Assembly: GCF_000812465.1 (NCBI RefSeq) | Contig: NZ_JWMA01000178.1 | Location: 1 to 57,802 of the forward strand | Source of the DNA: Cupriavidus sp. IDO | Lineage (GTDB): Bacteria; Pseudomonadota; Gammaproteobacteria; Burkholderiales; Burkholderiaceae | DNA length: 57,802 nucleotides | Direction of reading: 5' to 3' | In this document: positions 41,554-49,523 of the stretch, one piece after another | Position numbering within the stretch: position 1 is the first letter of the stretch | Layout of the letters: the number at the start of each line of letters is the position of its first letter | Notes under the pieces: generated by a model | Told to the model about the DNA's origin: nothing | Database searches by the model: none | What the model saw: only the letters and a program-made list of their open reading frames with translations | Made by a program: the position numbers and the translations under genes

Positions 41554-43332
41554 ATGCCCTCCGCCAACGACCCCAACGCGCCGCAGAACACCCCCGACAT
41601 GCCGGATACCACCGGGGCCCAGGGGCTCAGCAAGGGCCTGACCAACTACGGCGACACCGGCTTTTCGCTGTTCCTGCGCAAGGCGTTTATCAAGGGCGCG
41701 GGCTATACCGATGACGCGTTGTCGCGTCCGGTGATTGGCATCGTCAATACCGGCAGCAGCTACAACCCGTGCCACGGCAATGCGCCGCAACTGGTGGAGG
41801 CGGTCAAGCGCGGCGTCATGCTGGCGGGCGGGCTGCCGGTCGATTTCCCGACCATCTCGGTGCATGAGAGCTTCTCGGCCCCGACCAGCATGTACCTGCG
41901 CAACCTGATGTCGATGGACACCGAGGAAATGATCCGGGCCCAGCCGATGGACGCCGTGGTGCTGATCGGAGGGTGCGACAAAACCGTGCCGGCGCAATTG
42001 ATGGGCGCTGCCTCGGCCGGCGTGCCGGCCATCCAGCTGGTCACGGGTTCGATGCTGACGGGCGCGCACCGCGGCGAACGCGTCGGCGCGTGCACCGACT
42101 GCCGGCGCTACTGGGGCCGCTACCGGGCCGAGGAAATCGACAGCACGGAAATCGCCGACGTGAACAACCAGCTGGTCGCCAGCGTGGGCACCTGCTCGGT
42201 GATGGGCACGGCCAGCACCATGGCCTGCATCACCGAGGCACTGGGCATGATGGTGGCCGGCGGCGCGTCCGCCCCGGCGGTGACGGCCGACCGCATCCGC
42301 GTCGCCGAGCGCACCGGCACCACCGCTGTCGCCATGGCTGCCGCACGCCTGACGCCGGACCGCATCCTGACCGGCAAGGCCTTCGAGAACGCGCTGCGGG
42401 TGCTGCTGGCCATCGGCGGATCGACCAACGGTATCGTCCACCTGACCGCCATCGCGGGCCGGCTGGGCATCGACATCGACCTGGCCGGGCTGGACCGCAT
42501 GAGCCGCGAGACGCCGGTGCTGGTGGACCTGAAGCCATCAGGCCAGCACTACATGGAAGACTTCCACAAGGCCGGCGGCATGCCTGCGCTGCTGCGCGAG
42601 CTGCGTCCGCTGCTGCACCTGGACGCACTGACGGTCTCCGGCCGCACGCTGGGCGAGGAACTGGACGCCCCGCCGCCGCCGTTCGCGCAGGACGTGATCC
42701 GTCCCGCCTCGGACCCGATCTATCCGGCCGGTGGCCTCGCCGTGCTGCGCGGCAACCTCGCGCCGGGCGGCGCCATCATCAAGCAGTCGGCGGCCAATCC
42801 GGTGCTGATGGAGCATGAGGGCCGTGCCGTGGTGTTCGAGGACGCCGGGGACATGGCGCTGCGCATTGATGATGACGGCCTCGACGTGAAGGCCGATGAC
42901 ATCCTGGTGCTCAAGCGCATCGGGCCGACCGGCGCGCCCGGCATGCCCGAGGCGGGCTACATGCCGATCCCGAAGAAACTCGCCCGCGCCGGCGTCAAGG
43001 ACATGGTGCGCGTTTCCGATGGCCGCATGAGCGGGACCGCGGCTGGCACCATCGTGCTGCACGTGACGCCTGAAGCGGCAATTGGCGGCCCGCTCGCGCT
43101 GGTGCAGAACGGCGACCGCATCCGCCTGTCGGTGGCGCGGCGCGAGATTGCGCTGCTGGTGGACGATGCCGAACTGGCCCGGCGCGCCGCGGCGCAACCG
43201 GCCGAGCGCCCGACGGCAAAGCGCGGCTATCGCAAGCTGTTCCTGGAAACCGTAACGCAGGCTGACCAGGGCGTGGACTTTGATTTCCTGCGCGCGGAGC
43301 AGACGGTGGACACCGTACCGCGCAAGCGCTGA
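41554..43332 (+). CDS. IlvD/Edd-family sugar-acid dehydratase
   Basis: A 592-residue Fe-S dehydratase. Cluster cysteines are visible at C73 (SYNPCHGN), C141 (GGCDKT) and C214 (VGTCSVMGTAST). VHESFSAPTSMYLRNLMSMD and GAPGMPEAGYMPIPKKLARA belong to the L-arabonate/xylonate/dihydroxy-acid dehydratase group rather than biosynthetic IlvD. It should dehydrate an aldonate to a 2-keto-3-deoxy acid. With a divergent TctC receptor and a GntR gene 3 bases downstream, it forms a regulated sugar-acid uptake/degradation unit. The exact substrate is not readable. Confidence 0.9.
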   Translation: MPSANDPNAPQNTPDMPDTTGAQGLSKGLTNYGDTGFSLFLRKAFIKGAGYTDDALSRPVIGIVNTGSSYNPCHGNAPQLVEAVKRGVMLAGGLPVDFPTISVHESFSAPTSMYLRNLMSMDTEEMIRAQPMDAVVLIGGCDKTVPAQLMGAASAGVPAIQLVTGSMLTGAHRGERVGACTDCRRYWGRYRAEEIDSTEIADVNNQLVASVGTCSVMGTASTMACITEALGMMVAGGASAPAVTADRIRVAERTGTTAVAMAAARLTPDRILTGKAFENALRVLLAIGGSTNGIVHLTAIAGRLGIDIDLAGLDRMSRETPVLVDLKPSGQHYMEDFHKAGGMPALLRELRPLLHLDALTVSGRTLGEELDAPPPPFAQDVIRPASDPIYPAGGLAVLRGNLAPGGAIIKQSAANPVLMEHEGRAVVFEDAGDMALRIDDDGLDVKADDILVLKRIGPTGAPGMPEAGYMPIPKKLARAGVKDMVRVSDGRMSGTAAGTIVLHVTPEAAIGGPLALVQNGDRIRLSVARREIALLVDDAELARRAAAQPAERPTAKRGYRKLFLETVTQADQGVDFDFLRAEQTVDTVPRKR

Positions 43333-43335
43333 GCC

Positions 43336-44031
43336 ATGCGTGACGCGAATCCGGCAATACCCGTCCCCGAGGCCACGCAGCAGGCAATGGACACGCTCGA
43401 AGAAGACATCGTCTTCGGCCGCCTGCACCCGCGCGAGCGCCTGACCGAAGACGAGCTGATGGCGCGATTCGGCCTGAAGCGGCACGTCGTGCGGCAGGTG
43501 CTGGCGGGGCTGGAGCAGATGGGCGTGGTCGAACGCAGGCGCAATATCGGCGCGGTCGTCCGCGCGTTCCCTGCGCAGGAGGTCATGGAGCTGTACGCCC
43601 TGCGCGAGGTGCTTGAATGCCACGCGGCGGGCCAGATCGCCTTGCCCGTTCCCGCTGCGCGCCTGGATACGCTGGTGGCGGTGCAGCAGCGCCACGACGC
43701 GGCAGTGGCGGCGGGCGATGCGCGCGCCGTGTTCCGCATCAACCAGCAGTTTCACCGCGAGTTGTTCGCGCTGACGGACAACGCCGTGCTGCAGCAGGCC
43801 ATTGGCGAATACGCCCGACGTACGCACCCGATCCGCTTCGGCACGCTGGCTGCGGCGGCGTATCGCGAGCGCGCGCGGCAGGAGCACTGGGCGATGATCG
43901 AGACGCTGCGCGAAGGGTGCCGGGAAGAACTGGTCGACTTGTGCCGCCGCCATTTGCTGCCGTCGCGGGATGCGTATCTGGCGGCGGAGCGGGAGAGGGA
44001 GAGCGGCGGGCTACGCCAGCGCGAGGCATAG
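43336..44031 (+). CDS. GntR-family regulator (FCD subfamily)
   Basis: A 231-residue regulator. The N-terminal winged HTH has EEDIVFGRLHPRERLTEDEL, MARFGLKRHVVRQVLAGLEQ and VERRRNIGAVVRAF. The C-terminal FCD domain supplies helix blocks AQEVMELYALREVLECHAAG, HDAAVAAGDARAVFRINQQF and FHRELFALTDN. ATG 43336 starts three bases after the dehydratase stop, so the two are co-transcribed. It probably senses a sugar-acid intermediate and represses the dehydratase and divergent TctC genes. Confidence 0.92.
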   Translation: MRDANPAIPVPEATQQAMDTLEEDIVFGRLHPRERLTEDELMARFGLKRHVVRQVLAGLEQMGVVERRRNIGAVVRAFPAQEVMELYALREVLECHAAGQIALPVPAARLDTLVAVQQRHDAAVAAGDARAVFRINQQFHRELFALTDNAVLQQAIGEYARRTHPIRFGTLAAAAYRERARQEHWAMIETLREGCREELVDLCRRHLLPSRDAYLAAERERESGGLRQREA

Positions 44032-44039
44032 GCCTCGCG
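44020..44039. terminator. Hairpin at the GntR stop codon
   Basis: CGCGAGGC and GCCTCGCG form an 8-bp stem with an ATAG loop that contains the TAG stop. It separates the convergent GntR and deaminase genes. No T-run follows, so termination strength is uncertain. Confidence 0.55.
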
Positions 44040-44052
44040 TCAGCGTGCCGGC

Positions 44053-44520
44053 TTATCGGGCCTGGATTTCCTGCCAGGCCTCATACAGATCCTTGCCCTG
44101 ATCCCGTGCCGGCACATAGGCCAGCTTCATCTGCCGCTGGTCAAGCGGCCTGGCCAACTCCACGTAACCACGCTCGGCGGACAGGTCATAGGGCGCGCCG
44201 TCTTCATTCGAGTAGGCGTAGTAGACGGCCTCCACACCCGAAAGGTACATCGCGGTCAGGCACATCGGACACGGGTACCCGCTCGCGTATACCGTGCAGC
44301 CGCTCAGGTCCGGCTTGCCGAGCGCAACGCTGGCGGCGCGCACGGCCTGCATCTCCGCGTGAGCGCTCGGGTCGCATTTTGCGTCGACCTCATTCACGGC
44401 GCGCGCCAGGATCTTGCCGTCCCTGACGACCACCGCACCGAAAGGCCAGGTGTTGCGCTCGCGTACGTTCTCCATGGCGAGGCGGATCGATTCGATCAGA
44501 TAGGCTTCTGTCTCCGGCAT
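44053..44520 (-). CDS. CMP/dCMP-type deaminase, guanine-deaminase-like
   Basis: A 155-residue zinc deaminase. HAEMQAVRAAS supplies the His ligand and catalytic Glu, and GYPCPMCLTAMYLSGVEAVYYA the two Cys ligands. PFGAVVVRDGKILARAVNEV is the N-terminal block shared with guanine deaminase (GuaD) and tRNA/nucleoside deaminases. NEDGAPYDLSAERGYVELAR resembles the guanine-deaminase branch, so a free nucleobase is the likeliest substrate. It is monocistronic as far as visible. Confidence 0.86.
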   Translation of the reverse strand: MPETEAYLIESIRLAMENVRERNTWPFGAVVVRDGKILARAVNEVDAKCDPSAHAEMQAVRAASVALGKPDLSGCTVYASGYPCPMCLTAMYLSGVEAVYYAYSNEDGAPYDLSAERGYVELARPLDQRQMKLAYVPARDQGKDLYEAWQEIQAR

Positions 44521-44634
44521 GCATGCGCTCCTTTGCGGTCAGGGAATCGGTTGCCTGGAAATATAAGGCGGCATGCGTTTCGGGACTGGTGCAGCCTGTT
44601 ATGAGGCGTATAGGAGGCTGCATATGCGCAGACG

Positions 44635-45285
44635 CTAGCCGGTCTTCTTTCCCAGCACCACATGCATGGCGCCTGTCGAGCCGACGTGCTCGGGGCATTC
44701 GTAGCCAAGGGCCCGCAGGTCGATGCCCTGCAGCAGGGACTCGCCGCTGCCGAGGATGGTGGGCGCAATGGCGAGGTGCATCTCGTCGATCAGGCCGGCC
44801 TGCAGGTATTGCCGGATCGTTGCCACGCCGCCGCCAAGCCGTACGTCGCGGCCCTGCGCGGCTTCGCGGGCACGCGCCAGCGCAACGTGGATGCCTTCGG
44901 TCACGAAATGGAAGGTCGTGCCACCCTCCATCTCGATGGAGGGCCGGGCGTGATGTGTCAGCACGAACACCGGCACATGGTAGGGCGGGTTGGGGCCCCA
45001 CCAGCCCTTCCAGGCATCGTCGGGCCAGGGGCCGCGCACCGGGCCGAACATATTGCGCCCGAGGATCCACGCACCCACATTGGCGAAGCCGCGCACCAGG
45101 AAGTCGTTGTCCACGCCTGTGTCGCCGCCCTCCTTGCCAAGCATTTCATGGAAGCTCCGCGTGGCGAACGCCCATTCATGCAGCGCCATGCCGCCCACGC
45201 CAAGCGGGTTCTCCAGGCTTTGTCCGGGGCCGGCGCCATAGCCGTCGACTGACAGGGCAAAGCCGTTCACTCTTACTTTGCTCAT
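44635..45285 (-). CDS. RibD/dihydrofolate-reductase-like protein
   Basis: A 216-residue protein of the RibD C-terminal/DHFR-like superfamily. SKVRVNGFALSVDGYGAGPG opens the fold, ILGRNMFGPVRGPWPDDAWK and TFHFVTEGIHVALARAREAA follow, and RLGGGVATIRQYLQAGLIDE and APTILGSGESLLQGIDL are the conserved reductase-like loops. Members are often called dihydrofolate reductase family proteins but few have known substrates. ATG 45285 follows CCGGAGGACCACCAA; the longer open frame is discarded. It is 58 bases downstream of the proline iminopeptidase gene on the same strand. Confidence 0.85.
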   Translation of the reverse strand: MSKVRVNGFALSVDGYGAGPGQSLENPLGVGGMALHEWAFATRSFHEMLGKEGGDTGVDNDFLVRGFANVGAWILGRNMFGPVRGPWPDDAWKGWWGPNPPYHVPVFVLTHHARPSIEMEGGTTFHFVTEGIHVALARAREAAQGRDVRLGGGVATIRQYLQAGLIDEMHLAIAPTILGSGESLLQGIDLRALGYECPEHVGSTGAMHVVLGKKTG

Positions 45286-45343
45286 TTGGTGGTCCTCCGG
45301 TTCGCGATCTCGTATCGAGGGGTCGGGATGCCAATACCTGCCG

Positions 45344-46297
45344 CTACCGTGCCGCGAAGCGGTCGGTGGCGGCAATCAGCTGATCGAGGATTCCGGGCTC
45401 GGTCCAGGCATGGCCTGCTCCCTCGATCAGGTGGAAATCGGCCTGTGGCCATGCCTGGTGCAGGGCATACGCATACCGGACCGGGCAGGGCATATCGTAG
45501 CGGCCGTGCACGATGACGCCAGGAATGCCGGCAAGGCGATGCGCGTCGCGCAGCAGTTGTCCGTCTTCCAGCCAGCAGCGATGCGTGAAGTAGTGGTTCT
45601 CCAGCCGGGCGAACGCCAGCGCAAAATGGCCGTCGGCATGCTTTGCGCTGTTGGCCGGATCTGGCAGCAAGGTAATGGTCTCGCCTTCCCATACGCTCCA
45701 CGCCCTGGCCGCCTCCAGCTGTTTCTCCACGTCGCTGCCGGTCAGCAGCTTGCGGTAGGCGGCCATCATGTTGCCGCGTTCGGCTTCCGGAACGGGGGCC
45801 TGGAAGCGGGCCCACTTCTCGGGAAACATCTCCGAGACGCCGTACTGGTAGTACCAGTCCAGCTCCGCCTGGGACACGGTATAGACGCCGCGCAGCACCA
45901 GCTCGCTGACCCGCTCGGGGTACTTCTGCGCATAGGCCAGCGCCAGCGTGGAACCCCACGAGCCGCCGAACACCAGCCAGCGCTGCGCGCCGGCCAGCTC
46001 GCGCAGGCGCTCGATATCTTCCACCAGATGCCACGTGGTATTGGCCTCCAGCCCCGCGTGCGGCGTGGAATGGCCGCAACCGCGCTGGTCGAACAGCAGC
46101 ACGTCGTAGCGCGCCGGATCGAACAGCCGGCGGTGATCGGCCGATATGCCGCCACCGGGACCGCCATGCAGGAATACCGCCGGCTTGGCACCGGGCGTGC
46201 CGACGCGTTCGTAGTAGATCACGTGCCCGTCACCGACATCCAGCGTGCCGGTCTCATAGGGTTCAATGGCGGGATAGAGCGAGCGAAGTTGTGGCAT
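45344..46297 (-). CDS. pip: Proline iminopeptidase
   Basis: A 317-residue alpha/beta hydrolase that removes N-terminal proline. HGGPGGGISADHRRLFDP is the oxyanion block, DQRGCGHSTPHA follows, and GGSWGSTLALAYAQKYP is the nucleophile elbow. HGRYDMPCPV carries the acid and EGAGHAWTEPG the His. The cap region (GVYTVSQAELDWYYQYGVSE) fits the family. ATG 46297 opens on the conserved N-terminus; the frame starts eight codons earlier at 46321 as well. It is 39 bases downstream of the cytochrome c gene. Confidence 0.93.
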   Translation of the reverse strand: MPQLRSLYPAIEPYETGTLDVGDGHVIYYERVGTPGAKPAVFLHGGPGGGISADHRRLFDPARYDVLLFDQRGCGHSTPHAGLEANTTWHLVEDIERLRELAGAQRWLVFGGSWGSTLALAYAQKYPERVSELVLRGVYTVSQAELDWYYQYGVSEMFPEKWARFQAPVPEAERGNMMAAYRKLLTGSDVEKQLEAARAWSVWEGETITLLPDPANSAKHADGHFALAFARLENHYFTHRCWLEDGQLLRDAHRLAGIPGVIVHGRYDMPCPVRYAYALHQAWPQADFHLIEGAGHAWTEPGILDQLIAATDRFAAR

Positions 46298-46336
46298 GGC
46301 AGACCCTGCGGATGCGTGCAATGCCAGAGTGTAGCG

Positions 46337-46705
46337 CTAGCCGTACGTATGCAGGTACGCCAGCAGATCGCTGATCTGCTTCTCGTTGCTGATGCCCCAG
46401 AAGCGCATCCGGGTGCCCGGCACGACCTTGCCAGGCGACTGGATGAACGCGCGCAGCGTGTCGTCCGTCCACACGATGCGGGAGGCCTTCATGGCCGGGG
46501 AGTACTGGTAGTCGCTGGTGCCGCCGGCGGTCCTGCCGAAGACGGCATTGAGGTGAGGTCCAAAGCCGGCCCGCGCCGAGGGGCCGACGCGGTGGCAGGA
46601 CGCGCATCGCGTGTCGAAAACGGCCTTGCCGGCCTGAATGTCTGCCCCGGCGTGAGCGCCGGTGTGGACCAACAGGGCCAGGATCAGCAGGGAGGCTTTG
46701 TTCAT
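46337..46705 (-). CDS. Class I c-type cytochrome
   Basis: A 122-residue exported cytochrome. Residues 1-20 are a signal peptide (ASLLILALLVHTGAHA). The heme motif is CASCH (Cys34, Cys37, His38), and the distal Met is in VVPGTRMRFWG. FGPHLNAVFGRTAG and IVWTDDTLRAFIQSPGK are the blocks of cytochrome c2-like electron carriers. It acts in the periplasm. The start is only nine bases from a strong hairpin that ends the tRNA transcript, and no clear ribosome-binding site is seen; an in-frame TTG at 46720 is an alternative. Its partner is unknown. Confidence 0.9.
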   Translation of the reverse strand: MNKASLLILALLVHTGAHAGADIQAGKAVFDTRCASCHRVGPSARAGFGPHLNAVFGRTAGGTSDYQYSPAMKASRIVWTDDTLRAFIQSPGKVVPGTRMRFWGISNEKQISDLLAYLHTYG

Positions 46706-46713
46706 GCGGGTAC

Positions 46714-46752
46714 AAAGCAAGAGGCCTGCATCGGGTGCAGGCCTCTTGCTTT
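46714..46752 (-). terminator. 17-bp hairpin terminator downstream of tRNA-Leu
   Basis: AAAGCAAGAGGCCTGCA and its exact reverse complement form a 17-bp stem with a TCGGG loop. On the minus strand it follows the tRNA by six bases and precedes the cytochrome c start by nine. A short T-stretch (CTTTG) closes the stem on that strand. It probably releases the tRNA precursor. Confidence 0.85.
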
Positions 46753-46758
46753 CAATGC

Positions 46759-46845
46759 TGGTGCCCAGGAGAGGACTCGAACCTCCACAGTGTTGCCACC
46801 GCTAGGACCTGAACCTAGTGCGTCTACCAATTCCGCCACCTGGGC
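46759..46845 (-). tRNA. tRNA-Leu (CAG)
   Basis: On the minus strand the gene begins GCCCAGG and ends CCTGGGC-A-CCA, giving a 7-bp acceptor stem with encoded CCA. The D-arm GGCGGAATTGGTAGACGC, anticodon stem-loop CTAGG-TTCAGGT-CCTAG with anticodon CAG, a long variable arm (GCGGTGGCAACACTGT) and the T-arm GGTTCGAGTCC are all present. The long variable arm and A discriminator identify a leucine tRNA. The encoded 3' CCA is complete. Confidence 0.97.
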
Positions 46846-46920
46846 AAGGTGAGGCGCGAATTTTACCCAACTGTTTGGAAATTGCAAGCCCCAAGGATGG
46901 GGATGTAGGGGCTGCGGTTG

Positions 46921-47050
46921 GGCGTTGTCGAAGGTTCGACGGCCCCGTTTCGCCCTGCCGGGCGAGTTACTTTCTGACGCCGTCAAAAAGGGAGTCGCCG
47001 GCTACGCCGGCGAAACAGCAGCGCCTCCAAGAACCCAGACCCGAAATCCG
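46921..47050. repeat. Mosaic inverted-repeat element, partial copy B
   Basis: Sequence GACGGCCCCGTTTCGCCCTG followed by CCGGGCGAGT matches, inverted, the right tail of copy A (about 37075-37105). CTACGCCGGCGAAACAGCAG with CCAAGAACCCAGACCCGAAA is the reverse complement of the left end of copy C (57280-57335). It joins two distant parts of the large element directly, so the central portion is missing. It lies just upstream of tRNA-Leu on its strand. Confidence 0.82.
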
Positions 47051-47111
47051 TCGAAGGACCTAACAAAAAAAGACGGCATCCACAGCGCTGCCGCCAAAAC
47101 CACCCCCAGAC

Positions 47112-48821
47112 TCAGATACCGATCGCCATCCCATCACTGCGCGGATCGTGCGCGCCAGTCATGCGGCCGGCGGCGTCGATCCATATCGCGCCCGGGTGCC
47201 CGGCCAGCTGGCTTTGCGCGGGAATCCGGCTCATTTCGTGGCCGCGTGCGGTCAGTGCGGCGAATACCGCCTCGCCGGCGTCCTGTTCGAGCTTGAGCGT
47301 GTCGCGGCTGTCGGAGAAGGTCTTGCCGAGCAGGAAGCGCGGGCGCGACAGCGCCGTGAGCGGGTCCATCCGGTAGTCGATCAGCCGGGTCAGCAGCGCC
47401 GCGAGTGTCTGCGGCTGGCCGTCGGCGCCCTGCGTGCCGTAGAGCAGGTGCGGCTGGCCCTGCCTGAGGTACATGCCGGGGTTCAGCGTGTGGAACGGCC
47501 GCTTGCCCGGCTGCAATACATTGGGGCTGCGTGGATCCAGGCTGAACGACGCGCCGCGGTTGTGCCAGAGGATGCCGGTGTCGCCCGCCACCACGCCGCT
47601 GCCCCAGTCGAAGTAGACGGTCTGCAGCATGCTGACGCAATTGCCGGCCTGGTCCGCGGCGGCGATATAGGCTGTGTCGCCGGGCTTGAACACGTAGGGC
47701 CATGACAGCGCGCGATCCATGCGGATGCGCCGGGCGTGGGCGTCGAGATTCTCGTGCGACAGCAGCCGCTCGACCGGCACGTCGACAAAGTCGGGATCGG
47801 CCACGTAACGGTTGCGGTCGAGGAAGGCCTGCTTTACCGCTTCCACCAGCAGGTGGTAGTAGTCCGCGCTGCCTTCGGGAATGGCGGCGAGGTCGAAGCG
47901 GTTGAGAATGCCCATGATCTCAAGCGTGGTGATGCCTTGCGTGGGCGGACGCAGGCCCAGCAGCTCGCCGTCGCGGTAGGGCACCCGCAGTGGCGCCTCT
48001 TCGCGGGCCCGGCAGGCCGCCAGGTCGGCGGTGGTCAGGGGCGAGCCGGCCTGCTGCAGGCCGGCGGCGATGCGGGTTGCGAGGTCGCCTTCGTAGAACT
48101 CGCGCGGGCCCTGCGCCGCGAGTTGCTCGAGCGTGCGTGCCAGTGCGGGCTGGCGGAAGGTCTCGCCGACCTCGGGAATCCGCCCCTGCGGCATGAACAC
48201 GCGGCTAAAGCCCGGCCAGTCCTTCAGTTCGCTGGCGCGCAGATCCTGCCAGAAGCGCTGCGACGGCGTGACCGGGAAGCCGTTGCCCGCATACTCGACG
48301 GCCCGCGCCATGAGCGAGCGCCACGATCGCTTGCCATCCCAGTGCCGGTTGCTGAATTCGAATGCCTGCTCCCAGGTGGCCACGGTGGCGGCGGCGGTCA
48401 GCGCAGACGCGGGACCGCGAACCGGAATGGCGCCTGTGTAGGCCGGCGGCCGGGCGGCAGCCTGGCCGATGCCGGACAGCGTTCGCGTATTGCCGTTCCG
48501 GTCGCTGATGACGAGGAAAGCGTCGCCGCCCAGGCCGGTGAAGTGCGGATAGGTCACGCACAGCACGGCGCCGATCGCGATGGCCGCTTCGATGGCGTTG
48601 CCGCCTGCCTGCAGTACCTCCAGCCCGGCCCGGGTGGCCAGGTCATGGGGGCTGGTGGCCATGCCGCGCGTCGATTGCGCCAGCCCTGCCGGGGCCGCAG
48701 GCACGTGCGCCCGCGCCGGGGCCGGCAGCACGGCGGCGCTGGCCAGTGTTGCCGAGCAGGCAAGGAAATCGCGGCGTGCCACGTCTACGCCGATATCGCC
48801 TTTCTCTCCGATCGAAGCCAT
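47112..48821 (-). CDS. Gamma-glutamyltransferase family protein with Tat-like signal
   Basis: A 569-residue Ntn-hydrolase. The N-terminus has ARRDFLACSATLASAAVLPA, a Tat-type signal (RRDFL) ending near ARA. STRGMATSPHDLATRAGLEV and LQAGGNAIEAAIAIGAVLC are the large-subunit start. The nucleophile region is FKPGDTAYIAAADQAGNCVS, with the Thr that should become the new N-terminus after self-cleavage, preceded by Asp rather than the more usual Thr-Thr arrangement. GADGQPQTLAALLTRLIDYR and PRSDGMAIGI close the small subunit. It is last in a minus-strand run with DUF1097 and amidohydrolase genes, which hints at a peptide or amide substrate. Confidence 0.9.
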   Translation of the reverse strand: MASIGEKGDIGVDVARRDFLACSATLASAAVLPAPARAHVPAAPAGLAQSTRGMATSPHDLATRAGLEVLQAGGNAIEAAIAIGAVLCVTYPHFTGLGGDAFLVISDRNGNTRTLSGIGQAAARPPAYTGAIPVRGPASALTAAATVATWEQAFEFSNRHWDGKRSWRSLMARAVEYAGNGFPVTPSQRFWQDLRASELKDWPGFSRVFMPQGRIPEVGETFRQPALARTLEQLAAQGPREFYEGDLATRIAAGLQQAGSPLTTADLAACRAREEAPLRVPYRDGELLGLRPPTQGITTLEIMGILNRFDLAAIPEGSADYYHLLVEAVKQAFLDRNRYVADPDFVDVPVERLLSHENLDAHARRIRMDRALSWPYVFKPGDTAYIAAADQAGNCVSMLQTVYFDWGSGVVAGDTGILWHNRGASFSLDPRSPNVLQPGKRPFHTLNPGMYLRQGQPHLLYGTQGADGQPQTLAALLTRLIDYRMDPLTALSRPRFLLGKTFSDSRDTLKLEQDAGEAVFAALTARGHEMSRIPAQSQLAGHPGAIWIDAAGRMTGAHDPRSDGMAIGI

Positions 48822-48921
48822 GTATCTCCCTCACAGTGGTCTGGCATTGCACGCGGCAATGCCCGGATTGGTTCCACTGGGCGGGGCCGTCGAATATCCG
48901 GCCCGCCCAGTGCAGGCAGCC

Positions 48922-49461
48922 TCAGGCCTCGAGCTCCGCGCCTTGCCAGGCCTTGCCCTTGCTGACGGCTTCCGGCGCCGAGAGGCGGTCCTTGAGCCAT
49001 GCATAGGCCGGCCCGAGGGCGTTCATGGCGACCACCGCGCCGAGCGCGACCAGCGGATCGTGCGGCACAGGGCCGAACCCGCCGAACAGCGTGGCAAAGT
49101 AGGAAGCGAAGCCGAAGAACATGCCCGGGATAAAGCTGAGCATGGGGATGAACCGGGCCAGCGCCATCATGCTGGCGTTCAGGCAGAACAGGATCACCAT
49201 CTGCGCGACGATGAACGAAGTGCCGGTGAAGTGGCCGGACGCCTGCCTGAATCCGAGCACGATCAGGAAGGCAAACAGCGAGCCTACCGGCAGCGTGGGC
49301 CAGATCCGCCGCAGGTTCCGCGGCGTTGGCCCGCCCATGGCGAAGGTGGCGGCCCAGCTGATAAAGATCGCCCACGGCGGCAGGTGGTAGGGCGGCAGTG
49401 CGATCAGCACGGTAGTGACGGCCAGCAGCGATGCGGCAATTTCGGGTGGCAGCTTTTTCAT
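48922..49461 (-). CDS. DUF1097 membrane protein
   Basis: A 179-residue inner-membrane protein with about five helices (PPEIAASLLAVTTVLIALPP, WAIFISWAATFAMGG, LPVGSLFAFLIVLGF, FIVAQMVILFCLNASMMALA, FIPGMFFGFASYFATLFGG). It fits DUF1097 (YcdZ-like), a family of unknown function often beside amidohydrolases and permeases. ATG 49461 follows GAGGAGACCACC; the longer frame is a shadow. It lies 62 bases after the amidohydrolase and 100 before the gamma-glutamyltransferase-like gene. A transport role is possible but not shown. Confidence 0.85.
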   Translation of the reverse strand: MKKLPPEIAASLLAVTTVLIALPPYHLPPWAIFISWAATFAMGGPTPRNLRRIWPTLPVGSLFAFLIVLGFRQASGHFTGTSFIVAQMVILFCLNASMMALARFIPMLSFIPGMFFGFASYFATLFGGFGPVPHDPLVALGAVVAMNALGPAYAWLKDRLSAPEAVSKGKAWQGAELEA

Positions 49462-49523
49462 GGTGGTCTCCTCGGTGTAGTTGTGTTGCCCTCTTCGTGC
49501 TTTTGCCGGGCCGGGCCCGGATT

